In this document: piece by piece, positions 11,702 to 24,000 of the stretch | Numbering within the stretch: the stretch's first letter is position 1 | How the letters are laid out: each line of letters opens with the position of its first letter | Origin: Lichina pygmaea | Lineage: Eukaryota; Ascomycota; Lichinomycetes; Lichinales; Lichinaceae | Reading direction: 5' to 3' | Length of the DNA: 64,000 bases | NCBI GenBank assembly: GCA_963422465.1 | Contig: OY730171.1 | Span: forward strand, 372,001-436,000 | Notes under the pieces: generated by a model | What the model saw: the letters and a program-made list of their open reading frames with translations, nothing else | Database searches by the model: none | Told to the model about the DNA's origin: nothing | Program-made: the position numbers and the translations under genes

Positions 11702-13593
11702 AATCTTTCCGAATAATTTTGGCGCGGGCCTCCGTACACGAGACGAGATGTCTATTGACAGGTCCGGTATGGTCCAAGACTTCTGCAGCCCCGACCTCGG
11801 TCGCAGTCTTGCAGTGTCGCGGTGGAAAAGGGGTGTCACTCCGCTGTCGCGACGGGTAACAAGGTGTCGGGTTCGAAGAAGAGGCGAGGTAGGTACGAAG
11901 TACCGGCAAGGGGGAATCAAGGGATGTTGTGAGTTGTTGCAGCAAAGATTCTCGAGCCTCGAGCATTGTCCAGGCTTTGAGTGGTATGTTCAGCGTCGTC
12001 AAGAAGAGTTGTGACCATCACGCCAAGACTGTCGGCAACATCCCCATGATGCTCCAGTTCTCGAGCCCGGTCCCGGGAGTATTCTCAGATGGATCAGTCA
12101 AGATCTCTTGAATACATGTCGGTGCACCGTCAACAATCTTGTGACATGGTCAGCACACCAGCGTCTCAGTCACACTAGGTCTTCTACCTCACCACAATAA
12201 CCAGCGCCAGCGACACATTGGTTAATCTAGACATCTGCATACTGGTATCCTGATCTTCAATCAGAATGTGGTACAGCTACAGGGCATCAGTCTATCAAAA
12301 AAGAGGAGAAGTCTGCTAGATTGAGCTCCTCAGGACTGGAGGTCTATATCAGCCTCGCTGTCCCTCCTGACTAAGCTAGCTGACTAAACTAGCTTTTGCT
12401 GGCCAGTCTTGGTCCGGTCTGCGGCTGTAACAGAAGGACAAGAACCTGATCCTCCACTTGTTCCGCAGTGACTGCCAGCTATGACTAGTGTAGTGTTTCT
12501 CGACTGCCAGATAGAAATATAATTCGCTGTGCAGGCTGTTGGCTGACAGCCAAAAACTAAAAGAAAATAGAGAAAGGCGATCTCTCCAAAGAGGCGTCCG
12601 TCGATGTTCGGTTTTTATCTAACCCACCGCAAGTAAGTCAGACACACAGCTCCTTAAAAAAGATAGTAATATCCCAAGCTCGCTGGCACAGCTAATAAGT
12701 ACTCACCAGGATGATCAGCCTGCTCTGTTGGATGTGATCTGAAGTATCTTGGAAGACACAATAATCTGTATAGTAGCAGAGGACCACACAGAGTAGACTG
12801 GTGTTGTTTTCTTGCTGATAAGTCGGTCACAGTAGTTCCTGAAATCCCAGAGCTGAATAAGTTTCAGGTGATCACACAGAATATAGCTTGAAAGAGTGTA
12901 CTTTTTGTGATAGATCACAGCAGATCTCGAGATCCCAGAGTTGTGTAAATGTCTCTGAAGGTGCTGAGGGAAAGCAAGTTGGTCGCCAAAAATAACCGCC
13001 CACGGATGTATCCCTAGGGATACGTCGAGGAACACAGAGTATTGCTACTCTATAATAATAGCCAAACCAAAACAACCCGATTGCGACATCTGGTTGGCTT
13101 TAGGTAAGCTACCAGATACCTTGGAATCTAGAAGAGATTTGACTGTTGGACTGACCTTAATAAAAAGCTGTCGATGGATAGCAGACAAGTTATACTCGAC
13201 GCCAATAAAAAGCTGTCTCTCAAGTCAAAACAAGAAAGACTCCATGCGCTAGTAGCTTTCTAAGGTATCTTTGTCTGAAGACCTGGTCATAGAGCTGTTG
13301 ATGTGCGTAAGAAAAGCTATGGTCAGCCCCAGCAACAAGCTTCCTCCAAAACTGAGAAGAAAAAACAAACAATGGGTTCAAGTACTGTGAAGTGCTCTTG
13401 GAGGACGTTTTTTCTTGGAAACCCGTGGCTGAAAGTAAAACGAAGACCCAGCTGTTGGTCTTGTTCCGTCCGTGAGATCGAGCGGACTGAGACTGCGTCT
13501 GCCAGATGGCAGCCACCGCCAAGGCGGCCGAGTGGGATCGGGCGTCGAGAAGATATAGTGGTTCTTGGCTGACGGCCTCTCACGGCGAAGGGT

Positions 13594-13805
13594 GAGAGTG
13601 CCGACGACGTGCCAGTGGAGACGGTGACAGGCGACTGCAGCGAGCAGTCGCTCGATGGCGACTGCCTGCTGCAGTGGTCACATTCCCATGCAGGAAGATG
13701 AGAGTGCTGGCCACGTGGCAGTGGGGAGGACGGCGGACGACTGCAGCGGGCAGTCACTCGATGGCGACTGCCTGCTGCAGTGATCGCCTTCCCATGCAGG
13801 AAGAT
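13594..13805 (+). repeat. Two tandem copies of a 106-bp unit
   Basis: Copy 1 is 13594-13699 and copy 2 is 13700-13805. Both begin GAGAGTGC, share CTCGATGGCGACTGCCTGC and end CCCATGCAGGAAGAT; they are roughly 85% identical by eye. Internal CTGCAG and GCAGTC motifs repeat within each copy. Confidence 0.85.
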
Positions 13806-14245
13806 GATGACTTCTGCGCAGAAGAGAAGAAAGACTTGAAGCACCGTGGAGACACTTAAACATCGTTGAAGATGGCGACAGGGATGAAGCAGAGAGGTCG
13901 ACGAGAGTGTCTGACCGGGAGACGGGCGGTTTCCTGTTGATGAAACACGTTTGTGCGTCGCTTATAAGCCACGGTAGATCACGTGCACAGGAGGGGTCGG
14001 AGGGCGCGGAGGCCGGATTAACCCGTCCGCCGCTCAATGGTTTATCCGAAGAGTCTACGGAAGTACCAGAGTTTGCGCCTATCATCGCACATTCCGTTGT
14101 TTCTGCTCCTGCCAATGCCTTGCTTTGTCTGGGTTGCATATGTGTGCGTGACGCTGTTCTCTCTGGCCCGGGGAAGCATCGTTGTCCCTGTTCTGTAAGG
14201 TAGTAGGTCTTCGATACGGGGCGAGGAAGGAGAGCACGAGGAAGA

Positions 14246-15221
14246 ATGCGACTTCGAGACCGGCTGGCGCCCGTGCTCCCTACGTCACTGGAAGCGTTCT
14301 TGTTCGCGGTCTATCCGGTGACGCTTCTGCTGGGCTCGGTCTACGCGACGCTGGACCCGTCGTCGCGATCGGCGCCGTACGATGCCAACATGCGAGCGCA
14401 CCCGCCGTACGCGGCGCCCTCGTTCTTCGCGCACAAGACCAACGTCTTCAACGCCGTCTTCGTCAAGGCCGGCTGGCTCTGGACCACGGCGGCCTTCCTG
14501 CCGTTCCTCTTCACCTACGGTGGCCCCGTCTACCTCCTGACGCCGCGCCGGGTGCAGGGCCTGGTGCGGTACGGCCTCATCACGGCTTGGTGGTACGGCT
14601 CGACCCAGTGGTTCTTCGGCCCGGCCCTCATCGATCGCATCTTCGTCGTCACCGGAGGCCTGTGCAGACCGCACGAGGCTGTGGCGACGGGGGCCGCGTG
14701 CAAGGCCATCGGTGGCGCCTGGGTCGGCGGCCACGACCCCAGCGGCCACGTCTTCATGTTGTCCCTCGCCAGCCTGTTCTTGTGGATGGAGGTTCTTCCG
14801 GTGCGGCTGCGCTCTCAGGGCGTCGACGACGAGAGATACGTGTCCGATGGCCTGGACTTTGCGCGGGCCAAACGCGCCGAGATCGAGAGTCAGATGCTCT
14901 ACGGACTGCAGCCCAACGACCCACCGGCCCCGGTGGCGTTTCAGACCGTACTGTTGCTCGCCGGGCTGTGGTGGTGGATGTTCCTGATGACGGCCATCTT
15001 TTTCCACTCGTGGTTCGAAAAGGCATGTCTCCGAGTTTCCATCCACCCTGCGCGACTCAATCACTCCGCCCTTGGCTGGATCCGACGAGCGTGGTCCTCT
15101 GGTTGACAATCCCATCCAGCTCACCGGTCTTCTCATGGCATTCGGCGGCATATACGTCATCTACTTTCTCCCACGGGTCGTGCCCAAGCTTCGACGGAAG
15201 ATCGGCATGCCGGCGGTCTGA
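14246..15221 (+). CDS. scs3: FIT-family lipid protein (Scs3/FIT2, acyl-CoA diphosphatase)
   Basis: ER membrane protein of the fat-storage-inducing transmembrane family, which hydrolyses fatty acyl-CoA and is needed for lipid droplet budding and phospholipid balance. Exons 14246-15022 and 15120-15221 give 292 residues. Visible: several hydrophobic segments (about 17-35, 73-92, 105-125, 168-187, 233-255), the family motif GGHDPSGHVF with His163 and His168, and the second catalytic-type His in FFHSWFEK (His254). After splicing, FEK continues into LTGLLMAFGGIYVIYFLPR, as in other fungi, ending in a Lys/Arg tail. The intron has a GC donor (GAAAAG|GCATGT) and acceptor CATCCAG; no GT donor gives the right frame. 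Upstream TATA-like element near 13965. Confidence 0.9.
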
Positions 15222-15691
15222 ACGGCATACGACAGCGTTGATTGCGGGTTCTCTTTCTTGGAGCCCCGGGGGGGGGGGGGGGGTTGCTAAGGTGTTCACG
15301 AGCGCCCGGGGGACCTTTCACCTGCCGTTCGTTTAGACATATCTATACACATGCATGAACGAGAGAACGAGAGAACGAGAACCGCACCCAAAGAAAAACA
15401 AGACAGAAAAGGACAAGAGAAGCCTCATCATCTCAACGGGGCGACGAATATGACGACGACGACGACGACGACGCCATTCCCCGAAAACATGACTGGCCCT
15501 GGAAGATCCCCATCTCGAGCGAAGACGTCCTTTTTTTCGGCAGAGCACTGGACTAGATGCTGAATATCAGACCGTAGATATCTTCCCTCCCCGGAGATCC
15601 ACGCGCGAGATGGGCGGGTATCAGACTACAGTTACCCTTATTCATAGCCCCCCCCCCGCGGAGAGAGACCTGGAAGATGGGACGTGTAGCA

Positions 15692-15757
<66 letters not shown>

Positions 15758-16002
15758 TGAAGAATAGATATATGGTATAGGCATCGAGGAGTGAGGACAG
15801 GAGGAGGTGGGATGGCGAGAGGAGAAACTTGTCAGGTAGGAATCGTAGAGGCCGATACAGGTGATGCACTAGCACCGCAGTACGTGTAGCATCAGAGATG
15901 GAAAGAATTGGTATGGCCCGCTACTTAGCTCCTATCATCAAAGGACCCAAAAAAAGGCATGTACTGGACCGCACGGAGCACGTGGAGAGCCAAGGGGAAA
16001 AG
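15222..16002. other. Convergent spacer with simple repeats
   Basis: Between the 3' ends of the Scs3-like and Rab5 genes. It holds a 16-G run (15268-15283), a short (ACG)n tract near 15452-15470, a C-run at 15647-15656 and a long (GA)n tract. No gene seen. Confidence 0.75.
15695..15755 (+). repeat. (GA)n dinucleotide repeat
   Basis: About 30 uninterrupted GA units. Confidence 0.95.
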
Positions 16003-16284
16003 TCAGCAGGCACAGCCCTCCTTCGCTCCGGCGGCGTCCCCGGTCCGGGTCAGGTTCACCCTGCCCTGGTCGGCTGCGCCACGACCGCCGAGCCCGGCTT
16101 GGCCGGCGCCGGCGCCCCTCGCGCCTTTGAGGCTGCTCTCGGGGATGGCGTTGGCGATGGCGGTGAAGACTTCGGACACGTTGGCGCCGGTCTTGGCGCT
16201 GGTCTCGAAGAAGAGCAGGCCCTCCTCCTCGGCGTACGTCTTGGCTTCGGTCGTCGAGACCTTCCTCGCGTCTCCGCTCGGGTC

Positions 16285-16321
<37 letters not shown>

Positions 16322-16950
16322 GCGACGCCGGAGCCATCGCCGCCGTCCCCGGCACCTGCACCGCCACCCGAGCCGCCCTCGTTGCACAGGTCGACTTTGT
16401 TTCCCACCAGGGCGATGACGATGCCCGGCGACGCCTGCCGCTGGAGCTCGGCCACCCAGTGCTTCGCCTTGGCCATCGACGTCGGCTTCGTCAGGTCATA
16501 CACCACCAGGGCCGACTGCGCGTTGCGATAGTACATCGGAGCGAGCGACGCAAACCGCTCCTGGCCTGCGGTGTCCCAGATCTCGAACTTGATCGTCCGG
16601 TTGGGAAGAGCGCATTTCTGAGTCAAGAAGGCCGCTGTCGGCCGCAGGGAGGCGTTAGCATCGCGTTCCGCATGCAGGGTACGCTAGACGGAACTCTTCT
16701 CCTGGAAGACGTCAGGGCGGGAGTATGCATGCCTCCTATCGTCGGTTCTTTGTTTTCTTGAAAGTCGTTGTTCACGAACCGTAGAACAAGAGAAGACTGT
16801 GGGCACGGCTCCGGCGATCAGCTCGAGCGGCAGCCAGAGATCAGCGGCGATGGTTCAGCTTACCTTCCCGACGGCAGCCTCTCCGAGCAGCACAAGTTTG
16901 ACGCTGCTGCTCAGCTTAGGCGCCGTCGTAGGTTGCTGTGAATCAGCCAT
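16003..16950 (-). CDS. ypt5: Rab5-type small GTPase (Ypt5/Vps21)
   Basis: Early-endosome Rab that recruits tethers and PI3-kinase for fusion. Exons 16950-16864, 16796-16733, 16634-16003 give 260 residues. G-box motifs: GEAAVGKSS (P-loop, Lys29), PTIGAAF (Thr48), WDTAGQE (Gln75), NKVD (129-132), ETSAK (194-198), and a C-terminal CAC for double geranylgeranylation. Effector-side sequence [19 protein letters not shown] is typical of fungal Rab5. Oddity: between NKVD and ETSAK there is a low-complexity insert (about 136-173) with Gly-rich sequence and 11 Asp in a row from a (GAC)n tract, making the protein ~40 residues longer than usual. Intron 2 has a GC donor (GGAG|GCATGC) with branch GCTAAC and acceptor CGACAG; conserved PTIGAAFLTQ fixes the join. 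Confidence 0.93.
16268..16320 (+). repeat. Trinucleotide (GTC)n tract inside the Rab5 gene
   Basis: About eleven GTC units on the plus strand (GAC on the coding strand), encoding the Asp run in the Rab5 loop. Length polymorphism is likely. Confidence 0.9.
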
Positions 16951-18010
16951 CAGGCTGGACGACTGGGTACGGGCCAAGATCGCGGGGGTGGGCGCGCGTG
17001 GTCGAGCACTCTGGATCGGACGAACAGCAGCTCTGTCGAGGACAGCGTTTTGCTCGGGCAGTAAACGGGGCGTACGGGAGAGATTCGAGCCTGTTCGAGC
17101 TGGTCCCTACAGGCGCCGAGATGGGGACCTGTACCGTACCGTACCGGTACCGTAGAGCTGATCGTTCGTCCCACTGCAGAAGCCGAAGTTCAAAGTAAAA
17201 TCAGCGTATCTACTTCCGTACGGAGTACGCATGTACCGGCACTGCGGAAACGTTCATGGCCCACGAAAGAAAGGACCGATTCATGAACAAACATCCAAGC
17301 CTGCTAAGCAAGGAGTAGCAGCCTTGATGACACCAGCTCACGATCTAGAGAGACGTGATTCTTCGACCGCAGCACTACGGTAAGGATGGGTGCTGACGTA
17401 CTGTACCACTGGCGCTACTGATTACCGTAGCCTGGATCATGTGACACTTCAATCTATCCCAACGACCGGCCAGACGTACTGTATATAGTCCTTAGGCATC
17501 CTCATGTTGCTCTCTCTACCACCCCCCCTGTCACACAGGCACGGCGATTCTCAGACGCTACCGTACAGTCCCTTGCAAGTGCGTGTTTGAGACATGCAAC
17601 GTTACATGCAACCCACAGATGACATGCAGTAGATGACGTTATCGTCGTTACGAAACAGTGTCACTTGCTGTATACTCGTAACATCGCCTCCAGGGCACTC
17701 TCAGCTGGGGCTGAATGTGACCCCCCATCCAAGCCATGACAGCATGGAAGCCTTCGGCCTCACGCGTCCTCTGTACCGCCAGGTAGACCGTGGTCTATGC
17801 CGCAATGTGGCAGGATACTAAACAGGGAACAACTTGAACCTCCCAAGCAGGAAGATAGGAGAGGTGATCTGAGATCTGCGTGAGCCCAGGTCAGCAGTCT
17901 TCACTCGCAAAAGAGCCGGTAGCAAGCTGTCCTACCCATACTCTTGTTGTCTTGCCGGTAGAGTCAGCAATCAAGACATATCTGCATGATGTTTCACAGA
18001 CTCTTCAACA

Positions 18011-18410
18011 GACGAGCTCGTCATCAGTGACTTTGACTTCAGACCTCGCCAGGATCAGCATCCTGAGAGTGAGCTTCTCGTTGATGGTGCCTGGTATGTG
18101 GTTTCTAGAATATCTTTTGCGTGTGGTGAATACTCAGACCACTGAACATCGACAATGCCTTCAGATCCAGAACACTTCATCCGACAACTTGAAACTTGTG
18201 GGATGTTGCAGCGTGTTTGCTTGGTAGTGGCTGGACGGTCCCCCCAAGGAGAGAGAGCTCGATTTTTTATACGATAGAGTCAGGGACTCCGTAGTTGCAA
18301 GCGGATACACCGACCAAGAGCTCGTGTATCGGCTGATACAGGCATGGTTGTGCAAATTGAAACAGGATTGGAATCGCTGCTCCCAACTACAGGGAGCAGG
18401 TAGGCCCTAT
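18011..18410 (+). pseudogene. Possible decayed coding fragment, family not recognised
   Basis: In one frame from 18011, DELVISDFDFRPRQDQHPES, then ELLVDGAWYVVSRISFACG and, after one stop at ~18142, MPSDPEHFIRQLETCGMLQ are protein-like. Sequence with protein character resumes in another frame at 18273 (DRVRDSVVASGYTDQELVY, then RLIQAWLCKLKQDWNRC), after a T6 run. The pattern suggests a broken host gene fragment, with one stop and one frame change, rather than chance frames. No start, splice sites or family could be assigned. Confidence 0.3.
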
Positions 18411-20612
18411 CCGTCATCCTAACAATGACAAGGGAATGAAGTAATCTGGTGAGCAGTGGTAAAGCTCGCGAGCGAGACAAAAAGTGAAAGATACGCGCTG
18501 AGCGATCTCGGACAGCCACAGAGCGCTTCCAGATCAACCCTTCACGAACAAGGTAGTCGCTGAAGCTTCGGTTCGACGTCGGGTGGCCAGGTTGACTGGT
18601 GGCTCGTCGCGAGAGATCTGCACCGCTGAAGCGAACAGGGCTAAACGCGATGGCATCCTCAGCGACTGTCACGGTCGCTGGGAGTTCCCCATTCCAGATC
18701 TCACTGGAGGCCGATTGGCAGGCGCCGTGGTTTAGGCATCGATGATCGGAGTACGAGCGGGATGCGTCGATTCAATGCGGGTAAGGTGAGCCTCGACAAG
18801 CCGATATCATACCCGCCTCCGCCTCTCGCGAAGCGTGGGTGATACCCGAAAGTCGCACGACGAGACTCTTCTCCAAGCTCGAGAAGCCACGGTAAGAGAT
18901 GATTCAGCCTGGCTTCAGACCGCTTAATCCGGGACCGAGAGTCAGGATCCAGGGCGCGCTCGGAGACGTGATCGAGGTCCGGCTCAGGCTACACAGGCCG
19001 GGATACTGTAGCCACGTGCGAGTACGGTCCATCGTACCTTTACGGCCATGTCTTCCACTGTTTCAGGAGTAGAGAAAGTGCTCCAGAACCGAGCGACACA
19101 TCGCCAGAGCGATACGAATCACTTCCGGAGCCGGACCAGGTAGTACCTCTCGATTGCCGTGTCCGTCGATGGTTCCTGGAGGCCTCCATCACGTCCACTG
19201 GCGGGTCTGCCAGACGAGGGGCGGCTCTGCGGCCGCCCGGGCGTGCCGGGGTACGGTACGGTACGGCGAGCATGACGAGGTGGAGTTTGCCGCAGTTGGC
19301 GGCCGGGCGGCTAAGATGACCTGGGATAGGGGCGCCAACGGCTCCGAGTCCAGCACGACCGTTTTAGCCTCGACCGCATTGGGGCGTCGCGTGGCAATTC
19401 CAAAAGACGATGCCGCGAGAAAAAAGTATCCAGGATCCGCATTGTGGAGAAGGGAGAAGGAGAAGGGACGGCACACAAGCCAGTTGGACCTCCTGCGCCC
19501 GTGCTCCTGCGACCGGGACCGGCTCGAGGTTCCGACCGCGAAGCAGAGCGTGCACGGCGTGCTAACGATGATGGTGCTGATCTGCCGTCCAGCCGTTGAT
19601 TCCGGGTGCGATGATCGCTGGGGACCACTTTAGCAGCTCATGGTAACAGTAGGATGCGATCACCGGGCTCGATCCGGTCAGGGGGCGGCCGAGCCGGCCA
19701 TGGTAGCTCCCATCTCAATGCCCTTCGTGGCGTGCACTCCACAGAGCTCTGATAGGGGTTGTTGCCATCGTCATACCACGCCCGTACACGCGACTTTGGC
19801 GACGAGCCGCCCCGTCAGGCCAAGCTTTGAATCCTGAAACGGTCTCTAGGTCATGCAACCTTGTCGTCTTCCCCGACAAAGCACAACTCAATCATCGTAC
19901 TCCCAGAGCCTTGCTTGATCCATCGTGCAGAAGCTCAGTGCGTCGTCGTGGAAAGCATCCTCTTCTCAGCCGAGTGCCGTACCGTACCCTCATACGTCTC
20001 GTACCGTGCAGTACAAGCACAGTATTGGAGTGTCGCTGAGGAGATGTCATGTCGCTTGCTCCCGCTCGGTGACCGGCCAAGATCAACAGCGTAAACAAAC
20101 GCTGGCATTTCTTCTGGTCTGCTTTGCGCTTGTCGGGATCAGGATCGCTTGTTTTGACCTTGATGACGCACCTGTACGTACGTACGGGTACTTCGTACGT
20201 ATCGTACCTGTTTCTTCACGCATGCTGAGAAGCCCCAACCCATTGAGCAAGTGATGAGCGGAACCGGCCGAGGAGAGGTCTGTGTCGCGACTTGTCAGAC
20301 TTTACCTCCTTGCTTCTTTTCTTCTTTGATCTCAGGGCCGACGTCGACCGTAGGGTGTGGGTGTCCAATGGTGGGCACCAAAACCGATGGAACCGCGTGT
20401 TGGGGCGGCTCGGCAGGCAGCAGCATTCACACCCCGTCTGCCCTCAAACGTGGTCGCGGCTCGGGTACTTTGTAAGGTTGGCGGCTTGGCGCACCGGCCA
20501 GGCCGGCGGAACCTGCGGGAGGGCGGGGCTTCTGGAAAGACCAGCACCGCGGTAGTTTGCAGCAGGGCCAAGGTAGGCACGGTCGGTTACCTTGCGCCGC
20601 GAGTAAACTTAG

Positions 20613-20768
<156 letters not shown>

Positions 20769-21022
20769 TGTGTGACCTGTGCTTGTTTGGACCTGTGCAA
20801 CGGGGGTCAGGTGTTGGACCCTGCGTAGGTAATCTTGGAGCCATACGGTGGCATGTATGAGGAAGGTAGGTACAGTCCACAAGGCCTACTCGTAGAAAAC
20901 ATCCAACTTCTGCAATCCCGAAAGGCAAAGCCCTGATTTGTACGACACCGCTCGGAAATAGCTTCGAAATCAATCCGGTCGCGGTCCGTCGCTGCCGCAG
21001 CCGCCTGCGGTGATGGTGGCAT

Positions 21023-21025
<3 letters not shown>

Positions 21026-21066
<41 letters not shown>
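21026..21066 (+). repeat. (CT)n dinucleotide repeat
   Basis: About 20 CT units. Confidence 0.95.
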
Positions 21067-21069
<3 letters not shown>

Positions 21070-24000
21070 ATTGATGAAAGCCATCCGGCCAAGCGGATAG
21101 CATTCGACGACGATCTGGCACACCCGCAATGACGTCGTCCTCGTCGCCCCGTCTCGGCCCAGGGAGAGAGACCGCGGACAGCAGCATGTTGGGCTGCGCC
21201 GCCCAACCTTGGCCCGCGACCGCTGCGCCCGCCTCGTCAGGACATGCTGACATCTATCCGTCTCGTCAGAGCCAGGGCGGTCGACAAAGCCCCCGTCACC
21301 TTTGACCGAAGTCTGGACCCTCTCGTCTCTTTCCCGACGTGGCTCTTGGCCGCCTGACGAGATGCGTCCGACGGCGACGGCCGAGGTGGCTTCCTGTGTC
21401 ACGCAAACCAAGCAAGTCCGCCGTGGCTCCCCTCGTCCCTGGCCATGGCGAGGACGGCCAAAGAAAGCACCGGGACGCCGACGTGCGAACAGCAGAGCCG
21501 ACAGATCCTCGTCGGGCCAACGCCACGATGATTCGTATCACCAGTTACTTTTTCCCGTCGGCTTGCCGTCCTCCGTCGGCGCTCGCTCGCTTGTTCTCGT
21601 CATTGTTCTTCTCGGTCCTTGTTGTTCCAGGTGGGGCTGATGACCTCGGGTAGGAGAAACGAGGAGCACGACCAGACCAAAGAGGACAGGAGAGGGATCA
21701 GCTGGATCGAGGATGAAGATGATGACTCTCGTCTTATCACCGATGGGGAAAGAGGGCTTGGCAGGGTGACAAGGGCGACGGTCGAGGAGAACGAGACCAA
21801 CAAGGAAGAAACACCGGCCGATTTTTCAGGCGCTGGAGCCGGTTCGACCTTCGGAAATGACGGGGTACTTTCGATACTGTAGCAACGTGTACGTCAGCAC
21901 GACCAAGACAGAAGCGACCGGTACGCATGTCAGAGGTCTGTCGTTTCAACGTGCCAATCTCATCCCGATGGTCGACGATACCTGACCACGACGGCCAAGT
22001 TTTCGTCGGCTTTCTTTCGGACACGGCCAGACAGAAGGAATTACGTAATGTGCGTAGTGGCCGCAATGGTCCACCGAACCGGTACGACGGTACATACGTA
22101 CATACGTACCGTGCCACGCGCGGCCCCTCGTCAGGCAGCACCGACCGGCTGGCTTGTGGAGGACGTCCGGTCGACCCCTTGCCCGGTCGCATGGCCACTC
22201 GGGCCTTCTTGCAGGAGCTCCTGCAGAATGCAGGTACGTATGTACCGACCGGCTCACCTGACCGTCCGAATGCCGCCCCTCTCCCCCTGACGGCTGATCG
22301 GTCCGGTTCGTGACGTGCAGTACGAATGTACCATACGTCGGCGCACCGACCACCAAAAAAATGACAGGAGAGAAAAAGATCAAATCGATAAAAGGACTTC
22401 CCTCTGGTTGTCTGGCTTCAAGCGGTACCCACCTACGTACGCCGTGCGTACGTATACATCGGGAAAGCAAAAAGAGAAAGGCTTTTTTTTTTTTTGCTGA
22501 GCCGCACGGAAGTACGTAAGTACCGCTTGGTACGGAGAACGTCCGTAGCTGTTGCCACTTCGATCCGAAACCATTCGAAGGGACCGCCACTACGACCTGA
22601 GACCGCGACGTGCTGATGACGTCTGCGGCGAGGTTGAGCCCCCGATCGGTAATCCAGGAATTCGAACGGTCGGGAGGAAATTCAAGAAAATGACGACCGC
22701 ATCAAACAGAGTCCAGCTGAGCCATGCGACCTTGACTCCGTTGATGAGGCCCATCCACTCGCGACGACGACTTCTGCTCCGGCCGCCGCTGATCGCCAGG
22801 ACCCAGCGTCCGTCGGTCGCGGTCCGGATCCGCGAAAACGTGGGCCGGTGGTGGAACGGCATGTGGTGTCCCTTTCCCTGCATGGCCCTGCCTTCTACCC
22901 GTTTTTCTCTGCAGCTGCCGGCAGCGTTTCTTTTTGCCGTGGCCCTGCATCGCCTTTCACCTTTCTGGGACCCACGAGGTTCGGCGGGTCGCGGGTCGGC
23001 GTCCCGGGATTTGAGCCTAACGGCAGCTGGGCCTCGGCTTCTCCGTTCTGGATTTCGATGCCTTGATGCTGTCATGCCCTGCGCATCGTCGTCATCCGGC
23101 GCGAGATGGGACGAAAATCACATCGTGCCTGCGCCTTGAAGGATTCCTTCGGGCACCTCCTTTGCTCCGGCTGCTGCTGCTGCCACAGCCTTTCGACCGA
23201 GATCGTCCCGACGTACTGAGCTGATGAGGCTTGTACGGTAGCAGACCATTCCAGGCGAGAGCTGATGTGACGAATCCTCTCCTGCGTCGACGAGAGAGAG
23301 AAGAAGGAACAAAATATCAGGGACGCTTCGATCAGCTTCGACGTCGAATCTGGATCTCTCTTCTTTTTTGTTTATCGAGCTTGGATTAATAATTAGAAAC
23401 GTTTTGTACGTACAGTATGTATTGTATTCGTCGCCGAAAGGCGAAGGCGCCGCAGGAGAAGTCATCGGGGAAGAACGAAAAGCGAAAAAGGAAGCTGCGG
23501 GAAAAAAAACAAAAATAGAATGATGTCGCATCTTGCATCTTGGCGGAAGGGGGGTGGTGCCTTCCGCCAGCGCCCCCTGTTGGAAGGGCGTGTTTCGAGC
23601 CCGGATCTCGGGCCTCGTCACGCTATTCCTAAGCCCCAATCGCGGCGGCATCGGAGCCTGGCAAGGGGGAGGGGGGGGGGAGGGGCCGCTACGGCGTCGG
23701 GGTACGAGCCCTGCGGTACCGTCTCGTACCCCTCCTGGTCTGTGGGAGCACTCTCGTCGTCGGTCCCTCCGGCCCGACGCCGCGGCTGCCGTACCGGACA
23801 ATATAGCCGGTACGGCCCCTGGCTAGGGTTCGAGGTCCCTAATACCTGGGCGATACGGGGCTGCGCCGGGCTTCGCAGTACCCCTGTGTACGTACCGTCG
23901 CCGTCAGCTGGGTACTCGAAGCCCGGCTGGCCTACCCTTCTTTTTATACCCACTAAATTTCCACAGCTTGGTTCGTAACATTCATCCGCTTTGCGCTCGT

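Larger units (their letters stand above)
10781..14245. other. Gene-poor, AT-richer stretch with possible transposon debris
   Basis: No intact gene seen in 3.5 kb. 11.0-11.7 kb has a frame with a transposase-like helix-turn-helix phrase (separate entry). 11.9-13.5 kb is visibly AT-rich, with short frames only, which would suit decayed, RIP-mutated repeats, though I cannot compute RIP indices. 13594-13805 is a 106-bp tandem duplication. 13.9-14.2 kb is probably promoter of the Scs3-like gene, with a TATA-like CTTATAAG near 13965. Confidence 0.55.

Noticed and set aside
22590-23075. 161-codon minus-strand frame with a hydrophobic patch
   Set aside because: One Trp/Leu-rich stretch is tempting, but the rest is Arg/Gly-rich and the plus strand is open as well; no start or splice support.
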